A DNA stretch of 64,000 bases from Siphonodentalium dalli (lineage: Eukaryota; Mollusca; Scaphopoda; Gadilida; Siphonodentaliidae): contig CP136067.1 in NCBI GenBank assembly GCA_032622095.1, positions 48,467,549-48,531,548 of the forward strand. The letters are read 5' to 3'. Shown here in pieces: positions 1-11,295 of this stretch. The stretch's first letter is position 1. Each line of letters opens with the position of its first letter. The position numbers and the translations under genes were made by a program. Under the pieces are notes generated by a model that did not search any database, was not told the DNA's origin, and saw only the letters and a list, made by a program, of their open reading frames with translations.

Positions 1-540
1 TTGGTTTACCCTGGTGTGTCCACATTCCTCCAATCTAAATACCTGTACCCGGTGCATATGGCTGTAAATGTTTCTTCTGTGTTTTTGGGAATAATACTGA
101 GAATGTCCTCATAAACTGTTTCATATAAAGTTTTGTTGGAAGTGTTGCCAAGAAGATATAGAGCATATTTAACCCTTTCTTTACTAAATCGATTCTCCCA
201 GTCAGTTATAAAAGTATTCGTTGGATTGGTCTATTATTCAACTGGAGGGATGTTCAGGAAAAAAAAGTAGACGACAATAATACAAGTGAAGAAGGAGCTA
301 TATTTATTGGAGGGAAATGTTCAGATAATAGTCGTTTGTTGAATTTATTATCTGAACATTTCCAAAGGGAACTACTCATCAATAATTATTTAGTATAGAA
401 TTAACCGGTTAACAATTAAAAAAAGACAAATCAGATTAAACAGTCTTTATTGAATAAATTATTGAAGCATCAGACATCTACTATACCAAATATTGTACCA
501 ACATAACCCAGTTTGGAAGCCTTGATTTTATAAAGGCATC

Positions 541-730
541 TACAGTAATGCCCTAATTAATCGACTTCTTAACCACAGCAGAATTATGGGTAACTTTTCA
601 GGATTTAGTCGGAAATATGGCTTGTTGCCTTTCCAATGAATGGCAACAAGCCATATTTCCGACTAAATCCTGAAAAGTTACCCATAATTCTGCTGTGGTT
701 AAGAAGTCGATTAATTAGGGCATTACTGTA
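541..730. repeat. Perfect 89-bp inverted repeat (hairpin)
   Basis: Positions 541-629 and 642-730 are reverse complements with no mismatch by eye, around a 12-base loop. The outer ends read TACAGTAATGCC and GGCATTACTGTA. It is present in copy A only, nested in the foldback element. The outer half matches the hairpins at 34295-34693, so it is one member of a dispersed family. Confidence 0.92.
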
Positions 731-812
731 CATGGAGATGAAATTTTTGTCAGATCTCTCAACGTGACATTTTTATGTCATCTCAATGACTGCTGTCATT
801 GTGGGTACTTGC

Positions 813-839
813 TTGATTGATTGATTGATTGATTGATTG
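813..839 (+). repeat. (GATT)n microsatellite
   Basis: About six tandem GATT units in copy A only. They directly precede a sequence starting GGGTTTATTGTCGC that runs to about 1005. Confidence 0.85.
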
Positions 840-1005
840 GGGTTTATTGTCGCTTTAGCCACTAAGGCCATATCACGACATTGCCAGTTTTAGTGGTGGA
901 GGAAATCCGCACACTTGCAACTAATGTAACAGTGATTTCAATGGCTGATAAACTCTTCAAACAAGTGCGGCAAACCACCGGCCATCGGCGAGTAACTGGT
1001 AACTG
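840..1005. repeat. Possible SINE-like fragment
   Basis: A segment present only in copy A, starting after the GATT run. It contains CACTAAGGCCATATCACGAC and GTGGTGGAGGAAATCCGC, wording I associate with short interspersed repeats of molluscs. No tRNA-type promoter boxes could be confirmed. The family assignment is from memory and weak. Confidence 0.3.
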
Positions 1006-1064
1006 GTACTTGCTTGATCAATTAATCATTTCATGAAGGGAGCCATTAAAGATCCTGTGTCAGT

Positions 1065-1220
1065 GCATTCTCTTATATATGCGAGTCTCCCTTTAGCCTC
1101 TCTTATATAAGAGATTGCACTGGCTTAGTAGGTCAAGGTAAATATTGTTAGGCCAATATATTCTCTAAAATATGCGAGGCTCCCTACGGGAGATCGCATA
1201 TATAACAGGATGCATTGGCA
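1065..1220. repeat. Pair of small palindromes (CTCTTATATATGCGAG family)
   Basis: Two adjacent palindromes. The first pairs CAGTGCATTCTCTTATATA with its complement ending GAGATTGCACTG. The second has GAGGCTCCCTACGGGAG at its centre. Between them is GTCAAGGTAAATATTGTTA, the inverse of the sequence at the TTAA boundary at 1632. Counterparts lie about 10617 bp further on in B and again in C. The family recurs at 1660-1740 and 41213-41381. Confidence 0.7.
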
Positions 1221-1631
1221 GAGGATTTTCGCAAAATTTCATGAAGCTCCAGTCATGGAAAGACTTAATATTCATTTAAAGAGTAGTTAACTCAGGAGTT
1301 GTTCAAATAATAAGTTCAATAAATGGCTGTTTGTTGAACTTATTATCTGAACATTTCCCACCAATGAATAGGAATCCTTCTGTACTTGTATTATACCTTG
1401 TCTGCTTATATTTCTTGGACATCCCTCAAGCTGAAGAATAGACCAATCAAATATATACTTTTATAACTGAATGGGAGAATCCATTCGTAAAGAAAGGGTT
1501 ATGTTCTCTCCATCAGCTCATGTGCGTTATGACCATGTACCAAAGGTTGTTGTAATAAGTTATTGTATTATGTTAACAATAAATTATGAAATGCCATAAA
1601 ATATTGTTTTACTCTTTATTCTACACCCTTT

Positions 1632-1740
1632 TTAACAATATTTACCTTGACATTGCAAGCCAATTTATTCTCTTACATATGTGAGGCTCCCTATGGGAGA
1701 CTCACATATATAACTATTATAAGAGATTGCACTGGATCTT
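1632..1740. repeat. TTAACAATATTT boundary and palindrome
   Basis: TTAA at 1632-1635 opens the segment shared by all four copies. The palindrome that follows is centred on GAGGCTCCCTATGGGAG and flanked by CTCTTACATATG and CATATATAAC. Upstream sequence differs between A, B/C and D, so this is a recurrent breakpoint (B 13314, C 26718, D 52449). Confidence 0.65.
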
Positions 1741-2058
1741 TAATTCTGCACCAGTGCAGCTCCCGTCATGAATGGGTAAGAAACGACCATGGTTGAGTCA
1801 TTTTTGGAGAATAAATACAAGCAACAAATGAAACTAGTAAACAATTATTTATTAAATAATCATCAAATTCGAATATGTGAGCAATAACCCCTTGCTAGCA
1901 GTGTTGAAACGCCCCACGCTGGATCACCAGCGGAGAAAATCAACGAAAATGGGTGATGTACTTTCCAATTTGCATCGTAGTTTTAGAATCTTTTTCCAAA
2001 AAGAATATGTGAATAAACTGCAGACAATTGTTCTAGACATATTACAGCCGAATAGTTT

Positions 2059-2295
2059 TTACTCGTGGTAGATGAACATAAATCTTAATTTCAAAAGTGG
2101 CCTGTCCATTGCGAAACGGCAGCGTCCAGAATCGACAATCAAATCGAATATTCTGTAAACAGCGTCCGAAGTATAGTCCTAGCACAACTCCATGATATTA
2201 TATGAATATTCAGTTGATTGCAACAATAGCGTTTTTGCGTTTCTAACTTTTCCAAATTGTCGAAATAGATTAGCAAAGTAACTTGAATTCGCCAT
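2059..2295 (-). pseudogene. 78-codon minus-strand frame with one TAG, copy A
   Basis: The frame starts MANSSYFANLFRQFGK and runs to IYHE before TAA, with a single in-frame TAG at codon 39 (2179-2181). The second half (VYRIFDLIVDSGRCRFAMDR) looks protein-like and not low-complexity. AATAAA-like sequence lies downstream near 1851. A 64-aa plus-strand ORF at 1877-2071 borders and slightly overlaps it (2059-2071). I do not recognise a family. It could be an exon remnant captured by the duplicon, or chance. Confidence 0.25.
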
Positions 2296-2892
2296 TAAGA
2301 AAACAAATGAGAAACACGTGGACTTGTTTACGTCTTTTGCCCTCAAGGTTATAGTAGAGTAAATATAAAAATGATCCCCCTTGATGTGCTGTTAGCCCAC
2401 ACTCAAATCAGCATAGAATCACATCTGGCAGCTAAATGGTTGATTAAGATTGGGATACAATTAATGCTAAAAAAAGAAAAAAAACAATGCCACCATGGAA
2501 ATATTATACCTGGATGAATATTGATCCAAGGTGGTGAAATAATCAACCTGGCATTTAATGGGGGTATGTTTGAAAATTTGATGATGATTTTTTGTGCGGA
2601 ATTAGGGTAGTATCAAAAGCGGTAAATTTGAAGATGGAAAAAGCACATGGACCTAATAATTTTTTTAGGCCATATTGGGTCCAAAGAGTCATTCTTCAAA
2701 ATTTACTAGATTAGAAAATTCCAGCATTCACAAGGAATGGAGAATAGGCCTGGACATTAACACTGTCGCCTATGGAGAATAATTGGTGTACTGTACATAA
2801 CCTATATAGGTCCTATAGTGATTTTGGACTCTGTGAGAGTTCCACAATATTTTGCCGTTTCCAGTTTTTTCTAACACCCATATGTATTCAAA

Positions 2893-3362
2893 ATGACTTC
2901 TTTAAATAATACGGACGGATTTTGGGCAGAATACGTTGCATATCTAGATTTTAAATGCACAACTGACATGGATAGTGGCTGTAAATTATGGGGTGGGGCC
3001 AACACTCGATTCGGCGTCAATTCAACCCTTGTGAGGCCTTCTAAAATTATGTCTTCACTTCCCAGTTATGCCACAGGGCGTGGATTATGAGTAGATATTT
3101 ATTGGAAGTCAATATATATTTTGTATTGCCCGGGAACAATACTTTTGAGTTAATTTCATCGATTGTCTTACGATTCCGTTTTCGAGGCATCGTTACGCGC
3201 TATGCAAATAACGTACTTCCAGTAAATCGTATTTCTTGTATTTGGAGTAAATCAGACGTCGTGTATTACGCCCGTCATGAGTTAGATCTCGATCTAGGTC
3301 AATCATGCTGTAAACTTGTCCCGTGTCGGGAGGGCTTGTCTGGAAACATTTTCAGGTGTTGA
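2893..3362 (+). pseudogene. Degenerate HNH/His-Me-finger endonuclease-like ORF pair, copy A
   Basis: A 65-codon ORF contains FWAEYVAYLDFK and SGCKLWGG. It overlaps at ATGA a second ORF in another frame with VLPVNRISCIWSKSD and ARHELDLDLG. In invertebrate multi-copy proteins with a zinc-binding His-Me-finger loop, the usual order is CxLWxG, then HRL, then LPxxxxxSHLCH, then CxNPxHLSLE, then NNxRxxC. The order here matches but most metal ligands are replaced, so it reads as a decayed, frameshifted relative. In copy A the 3' part is cut by a deletion ending at about 3342, after which the frame runs into another ORF. The assignment is from motif memory. Confidence 0.35.
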
Positions 3363-3431
3363 TGTACGAAAGGCTCTATTAAAGGCTTCCACCTTCTGCA
3401 TGTTTGTATTTCGCTTGGTACTCTCCAACAT
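3303..3431 (-). pseudogene. Basic satellite-side ORF, deleted in copy A
   Basis: It starts MLESTKRNTNMQ as in copy B, but after 30 codons a deletion of about 0.5 kb joins it to unrelated sequence and it stops after 42 codons. The deletion joint falls on CTGG, present at both ends in copy B (about 15025 and 15537), so it looks like a microhomology deletion. Confidence 0.6.
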
Positions 3432-3448
3432 GGCTGGTCACAGTCTGT

Positions 3449-3456
3449 AATTTATA
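3449..3456 (-). promoter_or_regulatory. TATA-like box, copy A
   Basis: TATAAATT on the minus strand, its 5' end 25 bp upstream of the ORF ATG at 3431 and about 18 bp from the first satellite monomer. Promoter function is inferred from position only. Confidence 0.35.
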
Positions 3457-3473
3457 CAGTCGCGTAGAATTTG

Positions 3474-6400
3474 CAACGCACGCTGCACTAAACATGTGCC
3501 ACACCCACTTATAATGCAGACTGCATCACAAAAAAGCGCCAGGCCTACTTATAGCGCTCATTGCACTAAAATAGTGGCACGCCCACTTATAACGCACAAT
3601 GCACTAAAAAGTGTAACGCCCACTTAAAACGCACACTGCACCAAAAAGGTGTCACGCCCACTTATAACGCACACTGCAATAAAAGGTGCCACGCCCACTT
3701 ATAACACACCTTTTTAGTGCAGTGGGCGTGACAATTTTTAGTGCATTGTGCGTTTTAAGTGGGCGTGGCACTTTTTAGTGCAATGTCCGTTATATGTGAG
3801 CATGTCACTTTTTTTAGTGCAGCGTGCGTTATAAGTGGGCGTGCAAATATTATAGTACAGCGTGCGTTATAAGGGGACGTGGCTGTTTTTAGTGCAGTGG
3901 GTGTTTTAAGTGGGCGTGGCACTTTTAGTGCAGCGTGTGTTATAAGTGGGCGTGGAACTTTTGCAATGCAGCGTGTATTTTAAGTGGGCGTGGCACTTTT
4001 TCAGTGCAGCGTGTGTTATAAGTGGGCGTGTCATTTTTTTTAGTGCAGCGTGTGTTATAAGTGAGGGTGGCACTTTTTAAGTGTAGCGTGCGTTACAAGT
4101 GGGCGTGGCACTTTTTTAATTGCAGCTTGCGTTATAAGTGGGCGTGGTACTTTTTTATTGCAGCGTGCGTTATAAGTGGGCATGGCGCTTTTTCAGTGCA
4201 GCGTATGTTATAAGTGGGCGTGGCACTTTTGCAATGCAATGCAGCGTGTATTTTAAGTGGGCGTGGCACCTTTTCAGTGCAGCGTGTGTTATAAGTGGGC
4301 GTGTCATTTTTTTAGTGCAGCGTGTGTTATAAGAGAGCGTGGCACGTTTTCAGTGCAGCGTGTGTTATAAGTGGGCGTGGCACCATTTCAGTGCAGCGTG
4401 TGTTATAAGTGCAGCGTGTGTTATAAGTGGGCGTGGCACCTTTTTAGTGCAGCGTGTTATAAATGCAGCGAGTGTTATAAGTGGGCGTGGCACTTTTTTA
4501 GTGCAGCGTGTGTTATAAGTGGGCGTGGCACATTTTCAGTGCAGAGTGTGTTATAAGTGGGCGTGGCACATTTTCAATGCAGCGTGTGTTATAAGTGGGC
4601 GTGGCATTTTTTCAGTGCAGCGTGTGTTATAAGTAGGCGTGGCATTTTTTCAGTGCAGCGTGTGTTATAAGTGGGCGTGGCATTTTTTCAGTGCAGTGTG
4701 TGTTATAAGTGGGCGTGGCACTTTTTAGTGCAACGTGTGTTATAACTGGGCGTGGTAATTTTTCAGTGCAGCGTGTGTTATAAGTGGGCGGGGTGTGGCA
4801 CGTTTTTAGTGTAGCGTGTTATAAGTGGGCGTGGCCAGTGCAGCGTGTGTTATAAGTGGGCGTGGCACCTTTTCAATGCAGCGTGTGTTATAAGTGTGGC
4901 ACCATTTCAGTGCAGCGTGTATTATAAGTGGGCGTGACATTTTTTTAGCGCAGCGTGTGTTATAAGTGGGCTTGGCATTTTTTCAGTGCAGCGTGTGTTA
5001 TAAGTGGCGTTGCACGTTTTCAATGCAGCGTTTGTTATAAGTGGGCGTGGCACTTTTTCAGTGCAGCGTGTGTTATAAGTGCCACGCCCAATTAAAACAC
5101 ACGCTGCACTGAAAAGTGCCACGCCCACTTATAACACACGCCGCACTAAAAAAGTGCCACGCCCACTTATAACATACGATGCACTTAAAAGGTGCCACGC
5201 CCACTTATAACACACGCTGCACTAAACAGGGCAACGCCCACTTATAACACACGCTGCACTGAAAAAGCGCCACGCCCACTTATAACACACGCTTCACCAA
5301 ACAAATGCCACGCCAAATTATAACACACGCTGCACTGAAAAAGTGCCACGCCCACTTATAACACACACTGCACTGAAAAAGTGCCACACCCACTTATAAC
5401 ACACTCTGCACTAAAAAGTACCACGCCCACTAATAGCACACGCTGCACTGGAAATGTGCCACGCCCACTAATAACACACGCTGCACTGAAAAAGTACCAC
5501 ACCCACTTATAACACACGCTGTAATGAAAAAGTGCCACGCACACTTATAACACACGCTGCACTAAAAAGTGCCACGCCCACTTATAACACACTCTACACT
5601 GAAAATGTGCCACGCCCACTTATAACGCACGCTGCACGTAAAAAGTGCCACGCCCATTTATAACACACGCTGCACTAAAAAAGAGCCACGCCCACTAATA
5701 ACACACGCTGCACTAAAAAGTGACAGGCCCACTTATAACACACGCTGCACTTATATCACACGCCCACTTATTACACACGCTGCACTTATATCACACGCCC
5801 ACTTATTATACACGCTGCACTGAAAAAGTGACACGCCCACATATAACACACGCTGCACTGAAAAAGTGCCACGCCCACTTATAAAACACGCTGCAGTAAA
5901 AGAGTGCCACGCCCACTTATAACACAAGCTGCACAGAAAAGGTGCCACGCCCACTTATAACACAAGCTGCACTAAAAAAGTGACACGCCCACTTATAACA
6001 CACTCTGCACTAAAAAGTACCACGCCCACTTATAGCACACGCTGCACTGAAAATGTGCCACGCCCACTAATAACACACGCTGCACTGAAAAAGTACCACA
6101 CCCACTTATAACACACGCTGTAATGAAAAAGTGCCACGCACACTTATAACACACGCTGCCCTAAAAGGTGCCACGCCCACTTATAACACACTCTACACTG
6201 AAAATTTGCCACGCCCACTTATAACGCACGCTGCACGTAAAAAGTGCCACGCCCATTTATAACACACGCTGCACAAAAAAAGAGCCACGCCCACTTATAA
6301 CACACGCTGCACTAAAAAGGTGCAACGCCCTCTTAGAACACATGCTGCACTTTAAAAGTGCCACGCCCACTTATAAAACACGCTGCACTTTAAAAGTGCC

Positions 6401-7661
6401 ACGCCCACTTATAACACACGCTGCACTTATATCACACGCCCACTTATTACACACGCTGCACTGAAAAGGTGCCACGCCCACTTATAACACAAGCTGCACT
6501 TAAAAAGTGCCACGCCCACTTATAACACAAGCTGCACAGAAAAAGTGCCACGCCCACTTATAACACAAGCTGCACTGAAAAAGTGACACGCCCACTTATA
6601 ACACACACTGCACTTATATCACACGCCCACTTATTACACACGCTGCACTGAAACGGTGCCACGCCCACTTATAACACACGCTGCACTGAAAAAGTGTCAC
6701 GCCCACTTATAACACAAGCTGCACAGAAAAAGTTCCACGCCCACTTATAACACACGCTGCACAGAAAAGGTGTCATGCCCACTTATAACACGCGCTGCAC
6801 TTAAAAAGTGCCACGCCCACTTATAACACGCGCTGCACTGAAAAGGTGCCACGCCCACTTATAACACGCGCTGCACTTAAAAAGTGCCACGCCCACTTAT
6901 AACACGCGCTGCACTTAAAAAGTGCCACGCCCACTTATTACACACGCTGCACTGAAAAAGTGACAGGCCCACTTATAACACACGCTGCACTTATATCACA
7001 CGCCCACTTATTACACACGCTGCACTGAAAAAGTGACACGCCCACATATAACACACGCTGCACTGAAAAAGTGCCACGCCCACTTATAAAACACGCTGCA
7101 GTAAAAGAGTGCCACGCCCACTTATAACACAAGCTGCACAGAAAAGGTGCCACGCCCACTTATAACACAAGCTGCACTAACAAAGTGACACGCCCACTTA
7201 TAACACACTCTGCACTAAAAAGTACCACGCCCACTTATAGCACACGCTGCACTGAAAATGTGCCACGCCCACTAATAACACACGCTGCACTGAAAAAGTA
7301 CCACACCCACTTATAACACACGCTGTAATGAAAAAGTGCCACGCACACTTATAACACACGCTGCACTAAAAAGTGCCACGCCCATTTATAACACACGCTG
7401 CACTAAAAAAGAGCCACGCCCACTTATAACACACGCTGCACTAAAAAGGTGCAACGCCCTCTTAGAACACACGCTGCACTTTAAAAGTGCCACGCCCACT
7501 TATAAAACACGCTGCACTTTAAAAGTGCCACGCCCACTTATAACACACGCTGCACTTATATCACACGCCCACTTATTACTCACGCTGCACTGAAAAAGTG
7601 CCACGCCCACTTATAACACAAGCTGCACTTAAAAAGTGCCACGCCCACTTATAACACAAGC
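3474..7661. repeat. 38-bp satellite array, copy A (strand-switching)
   Basis: About 110 monomers by length. The monomer contains GTGCAGCGTGTG, TTATAA and GTGGGCGTGGCAC (complement CCACGCCCAC) with a short A/T linker. Orientation changes twice: CCACGCCC-type up to about 3709, GGGCGTGG-type to about 5080, then CCACGCCC-type to the end. Blocks of several hundred bp recur at about 600 and 1205 bp offsets (near 5400, 6000 and 7205), so there is higher-order structure. Many short ORFs here (...CYKWAWHFFSAACVISGRG...) are only translations of the monomer. Confidence 0.97.
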
Positions 7662-7662
7662 T

Positions 7663-7897
7663 GACTCAGTAGAAAGGCTATTATCGTTTAGAATCATCCA
7701 TGGAACATCATACACTGTTTGAAACTTCGTGATACAGTTATTCCGATGCACCAATCTCTGAGTTCCAGTTATGAATAATGGCCTACTGCTAGTGTGCTGA
7801 AGTAGGTCCCCGTAGGTACTACGGACCATATAGCAAGCACACAACGTGCATTTTTACATCCATAATAGTTACGAACATCATAGCAGCAAAAAGGTTA
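7663..7897. mobile_element. piggyBac-like MITE remnant, copy A
   Basis: Right part of the element seen whole at 20955-21301. Its left end was lost in the deletion that joins the satellite to CTGACTCAG. The right end reads GCTGCAAAAAGGTTAA-like, with TTAA at 7894-7897 (GCAGCAAAAAGGTTAA in the sequence). Confidence 0.55.
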
Positions 7898-10800
7898 ATT
7901 AAATCAAACATATTTTTTTTTGATTTGCTGTATATGTAGTAAATTGTGGCCAAATTTCATTTTCCCCACTTACATTATTCAGGTATTATTTTTCCTCACA
8001 TAACCTTTGTATTTATTTTCTCAACCCTCAGTATTCATACAACATTCACATGTTACCGCCTATAGAACAATATTTATTTTTGCATAAAAAACTGTTAGTT
8101 TTATATAGCATTATTTGTCACCTTCCATTACTATTTTGTTGATGCAAAATATTTGTTTAATCAATGCACTACACATTTCATTTAAAAAAAACTCTACTTC
8201 ATAACTTCAGAATGATTTCACTTTTTAAAACCGCACATATTGCAGGCATTTCTTGGTTCTTTTAATGGCGTCAGCTATAAAATTTCCTCAGGAAGTGACT
8301 TTGGTCGAGATGGATGCTTTAAAGACAAAGTGCTTGGGAGAGATGGAAGGAAGGGGAGGAAACTCTGGTAAACCTATCTGTACAAAATGGATTCTTCCAC
8401 TCCGTTATAAAAGTATACATTGTAATGGCCTATTATTCATCTGGAGGTGTTTTCAAAAAATATTTAGCAGATGACAGATAATACAAGTACAGAAGAATTC
8501 ATATTCTTTTTGGGGAAATGTTCCGATAATAAGTTCAGTAAACGACCTATGAACTATCCGTCAATGAGTATTTAGTTTAGAAAGGCTTTATAAGCCATGA
8601 AACATCAAAAGTAGACATGTTTAAAGTGATGTGAAACACTCCGGTAGAGTGAATAAATTGAAATGGAGAATAATCTTGCTCAAAGTAGTTATTTTTACAA
8701 CTATTATATTCAAATTGACAACACACACAGTCATTCTTACATATTAATTAAATACAGTGACTCTTGATGGCGAATTTGTGATCGTTGGTTCATAGCCTTG
8801 GTTCATTGCGTCCCGAATCAAGAAAAATAAATATTTACAATTGAGCGTAATTCAGACGATGGTTTCTATGGAGTGGTACAGTCTATTTGTTTGAGATTTT
8901 CAATGATTTTAGTAGAATGCTACGTTCTTCCAGTTGGTATAGCGACTGAATACTAACTTATCAGTTTCACGCACCCGAACAAGTCCATAATATATCTTTA
9001 AATATCAATATATTTATTTTTTTGGAAAAGTCAAAGAATTTTATCTAGGTTTATGAACACTGCCATGTGAACTATCACTGCTTGTCTAAAGGGTATCCCG
9101 TCCTCAGAATGTACAGTAAGAGAGTTGACACTTGTCTTGGTTAGCATCTATCTCGATCGGTATCACTGACTGCCAACAATGGAGTAAACTTGGTTTAAAG
9201 GCACTCGCGGTGGGTAAATGTGCAAAAATAATAAATGTTTGTAAAAACAACACCACTAAGAAGAACATGGATAAATAGATAAAGTTTGTTCTTATATTCA
9301 TTACTGATAGTTCTCGACTAACAAAATTTTGCATGTTGAAACCATTGTTTAGGTATGTAAAAAAAAACTGTTAGTGATTTGTCAACAAACAATGCTAATA
9401 GTGTAGTGAGTTCAAATATTTTAGTCTGACTATGATTTTCAGAATATTGTTCAATGCTTTGACTTTTTCCAATGTTTACCATTTCTATTAAACTTTGGTG
9501 ACTAATTGAACTTTTGTTGGAAATTCCACTGTAACAGTAATGTTTACATAACAATGGTTTTGACATGCAAAATCTCATTATTGGAGATTTATTGATAATA
9601 ATAATAAGAACAAAGTCAATCTATATTTTCATGTAGTTGTTGGGGCTGCATCCTCTCTTTCATATATAAACTGTTGCCTGAAATCCTGGTATAATATCTT
9701 ATTAATTTGACCTATACATATATTCTATTACTTGCTTTAGATTCTGATTGTTATCTTTCTTGATGGCACAGAGACCTATCCTGCCTGATCATTTTATTCA
9801 TGTGCAATTAACGATGTGTAGAAACTGTTACAATGTTGTGATAGAATTGGTGTCAACCATATTTTAAATAAGTCACCATTATCAAGTTGATGTGTGAACA
9901 AATTTAAGGTGAGCTTGTAGACAAACATAATTAAAATAAATTGGATTAATTATGCTGACAAAACACCTCGACGAGACAGACATAAGAATAAATAAAAAAA
10001 AGTAATGGAATGTTATCTATTAGAAAAAATAAATTCAATATCTCAAATTTCACTCTAAAACACCTTGACACTTAGGACTAGCATACACCTCAATTCAACT
10101 CTAAAACTGGCAAACTGGTGAAATTTCTTATTTAGTTTTGAAAATTTCTCTCAATGTAAAAATACATTTACTACACAATATTTTCGCTGATCAAAACTCA
10201 ATTCTCCATCTGACTATTTCATCAAACGATAGAAAGGATGTTCAATAAATTCAGGGCCTCCAAACTTGACCAGTTTGCTTGATCTCAATGTCAGTGATGA
10301 CCACATATACCTTGGGTGTTGAGTATCCCCGAGCATAAACCACCCAGACTATATTATAGTTCTACCCGTCAAGCCTTGATTATCCCCCAAATTCAAGTTG
10401 GTAAACGCTGTGACCAAAATACAGAGATGTGCCCAAAGTAAACATTGGACTGCTGTGTTTTCTACTGCATATCTACACATGCATGTTAATGAAATCACTC
10501 CTCTTTTATAAATATATTACTGAGAAACAATTGTATAAAGAGGATCTCTAATGAGTCGCAATTCTATATGAAATTTATTAATCGAATTTAGTGTACCAGG
10601 TTAATAAATTTTGTATAGAATTGCGGCGAATTTGAAATCCATTTCATCACAAAATCACATTTTAGCAAGGAAAAACGATCTCGAAATGGCTGGGGTTTAA
10701 ACAAATTAATATTGATTTCCTTATCACAACCAAAGTAAAGGAAGTAAAGATACCTTCAAGAAAGAATATAGTTCCATTTTAAATGTGTTATTTCATGTTG

Positions 10801-11127
10801 ACAAAATTGTTCAACCACCCTTATCACCCATGTTTATCTCAGTCAACACTAAATAACCCAACACAAATCGAATATCATAATTTAATATATTCTAATTAAC
10901 ATAATAATAAGTTCCAGCATTGACATCGACATTGTTGCCCTAAACTCTTACATCATTGTGCGTGCCGATAATACATGTGTGTCTTACTAAAAACATATGA
11001 GGTCAGGTTTAGGGGCTAATTATGTAATAAAAAAATGATCCTGTAATCCTACATTCACTGAAATTGAATGCAAAGATTTAAAGTTTTTTGGTCTAATTTA
11101 AAAATTGTTTTCTTTCTCGGCCAACCC
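7898..11127. other. Copy A stretch without a supported gene
   Basis: AT-rich. At 8390-8560 there is a half-copy of the 169-1502 foldback family. At 10559-10625 there is a hairpin pairing GCAATTCTATATGAAATTT with its complement. Two minus-strand ORFs (9104-9334 with a hydrophobic FFLVVLFLQTFIIF segment; 9318-9578) and one plus-strand ORF (8253-8474) have no recognisable domain, and I do not call them genes. The counterpart in copy B is 21302-24531. Confidence 0.5.
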
Positions 11128-11295
11128 TTGGTTTACCCTGGTGTGTCCACATTCCTCCAATCTAAATACCTGTACCCAGTGCATATGGCTGTAAATGTTT
11201 CTTCTGTGTTTTTTGGAATAATACTGAGAATGTCCTCATAAACTGTTTCATATAAAGTTTTGTTGGAAGTGTTGCCAAGAAGATATAGAGCATAT

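Larger units (their letters stand above)
169..1502. mobile_element. TTAA-flanked foldback element, copy A
   Basis: Inverted arms of about 200 bp, at roughly 169-370 and 1310-1502, begin TTAACCCTTTCTTTAC and end GTAAAGAAAGGGTTAT. Inner arm sequence (TGTTCAGATAATA with TATTATCTGAACA) matches in inverted orientation. No transposase ORF is present, so it is non-autonomous. Copy A carries a further about 510 bp nested inside. The TTAA ends suggest piggyBac-type mobilisation, which is an inference. Confidence 0.7.
1..11127 (+). repeat. Duplicon copy A
   Basis: First copy of a large tandem unit; the bases at position 1 recur at 11128 and 24532. It is colinear with copy B but differs by large indels. 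It has about 0.5 kb extra between 400 and 1010 (a perfect hairpin, a GATT microsatellite and a SINE-like piece). It lacks the 1.07 kb present at 12246-13317 in B. It has lost about 0.5 kb at about 3342 and about 2.3 kb at 7662. Outside these it is nearly identical to B by eye, so the duplication is young or homogenised. Confidence 0.9.

Noticed and set aside
1877-2071. 64-codon plus-strand ORF (MSNNPLLAVLKRP...) present in all four copies
   Set aside because: Copies are almost identical at DNA level, so conservation says nothing about selection. No domain, and the minus-strand frame next to it looks as protein-like.
3474-7661. Many short ORFs rich in CYKWAWHFFSAACVISGRG on both strands in the arrays
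   Set aside because: They are translations of the 38-bp satellite monomer in open frames, recur in every array, and change with monomer phase. No start context or independent evidence for a gene.
8247-8395. Possible exon after CATATTGCAG with frame AFLGSFNGVSYKISSG
   Set aside because: The acceptor is plausible, but the frame stops after about 40 codons, no partner exon was found and no family was recognised.
9104-9578. Two minus-strand ORFs with a hydrophobic stretch (FFLVVLFLQTFIIF)
   Set aside because: AT-rich DNA readily gives hydrophobic runs. No domain, no splice context convincing enough, and identity in copy B only reflects the duplication.
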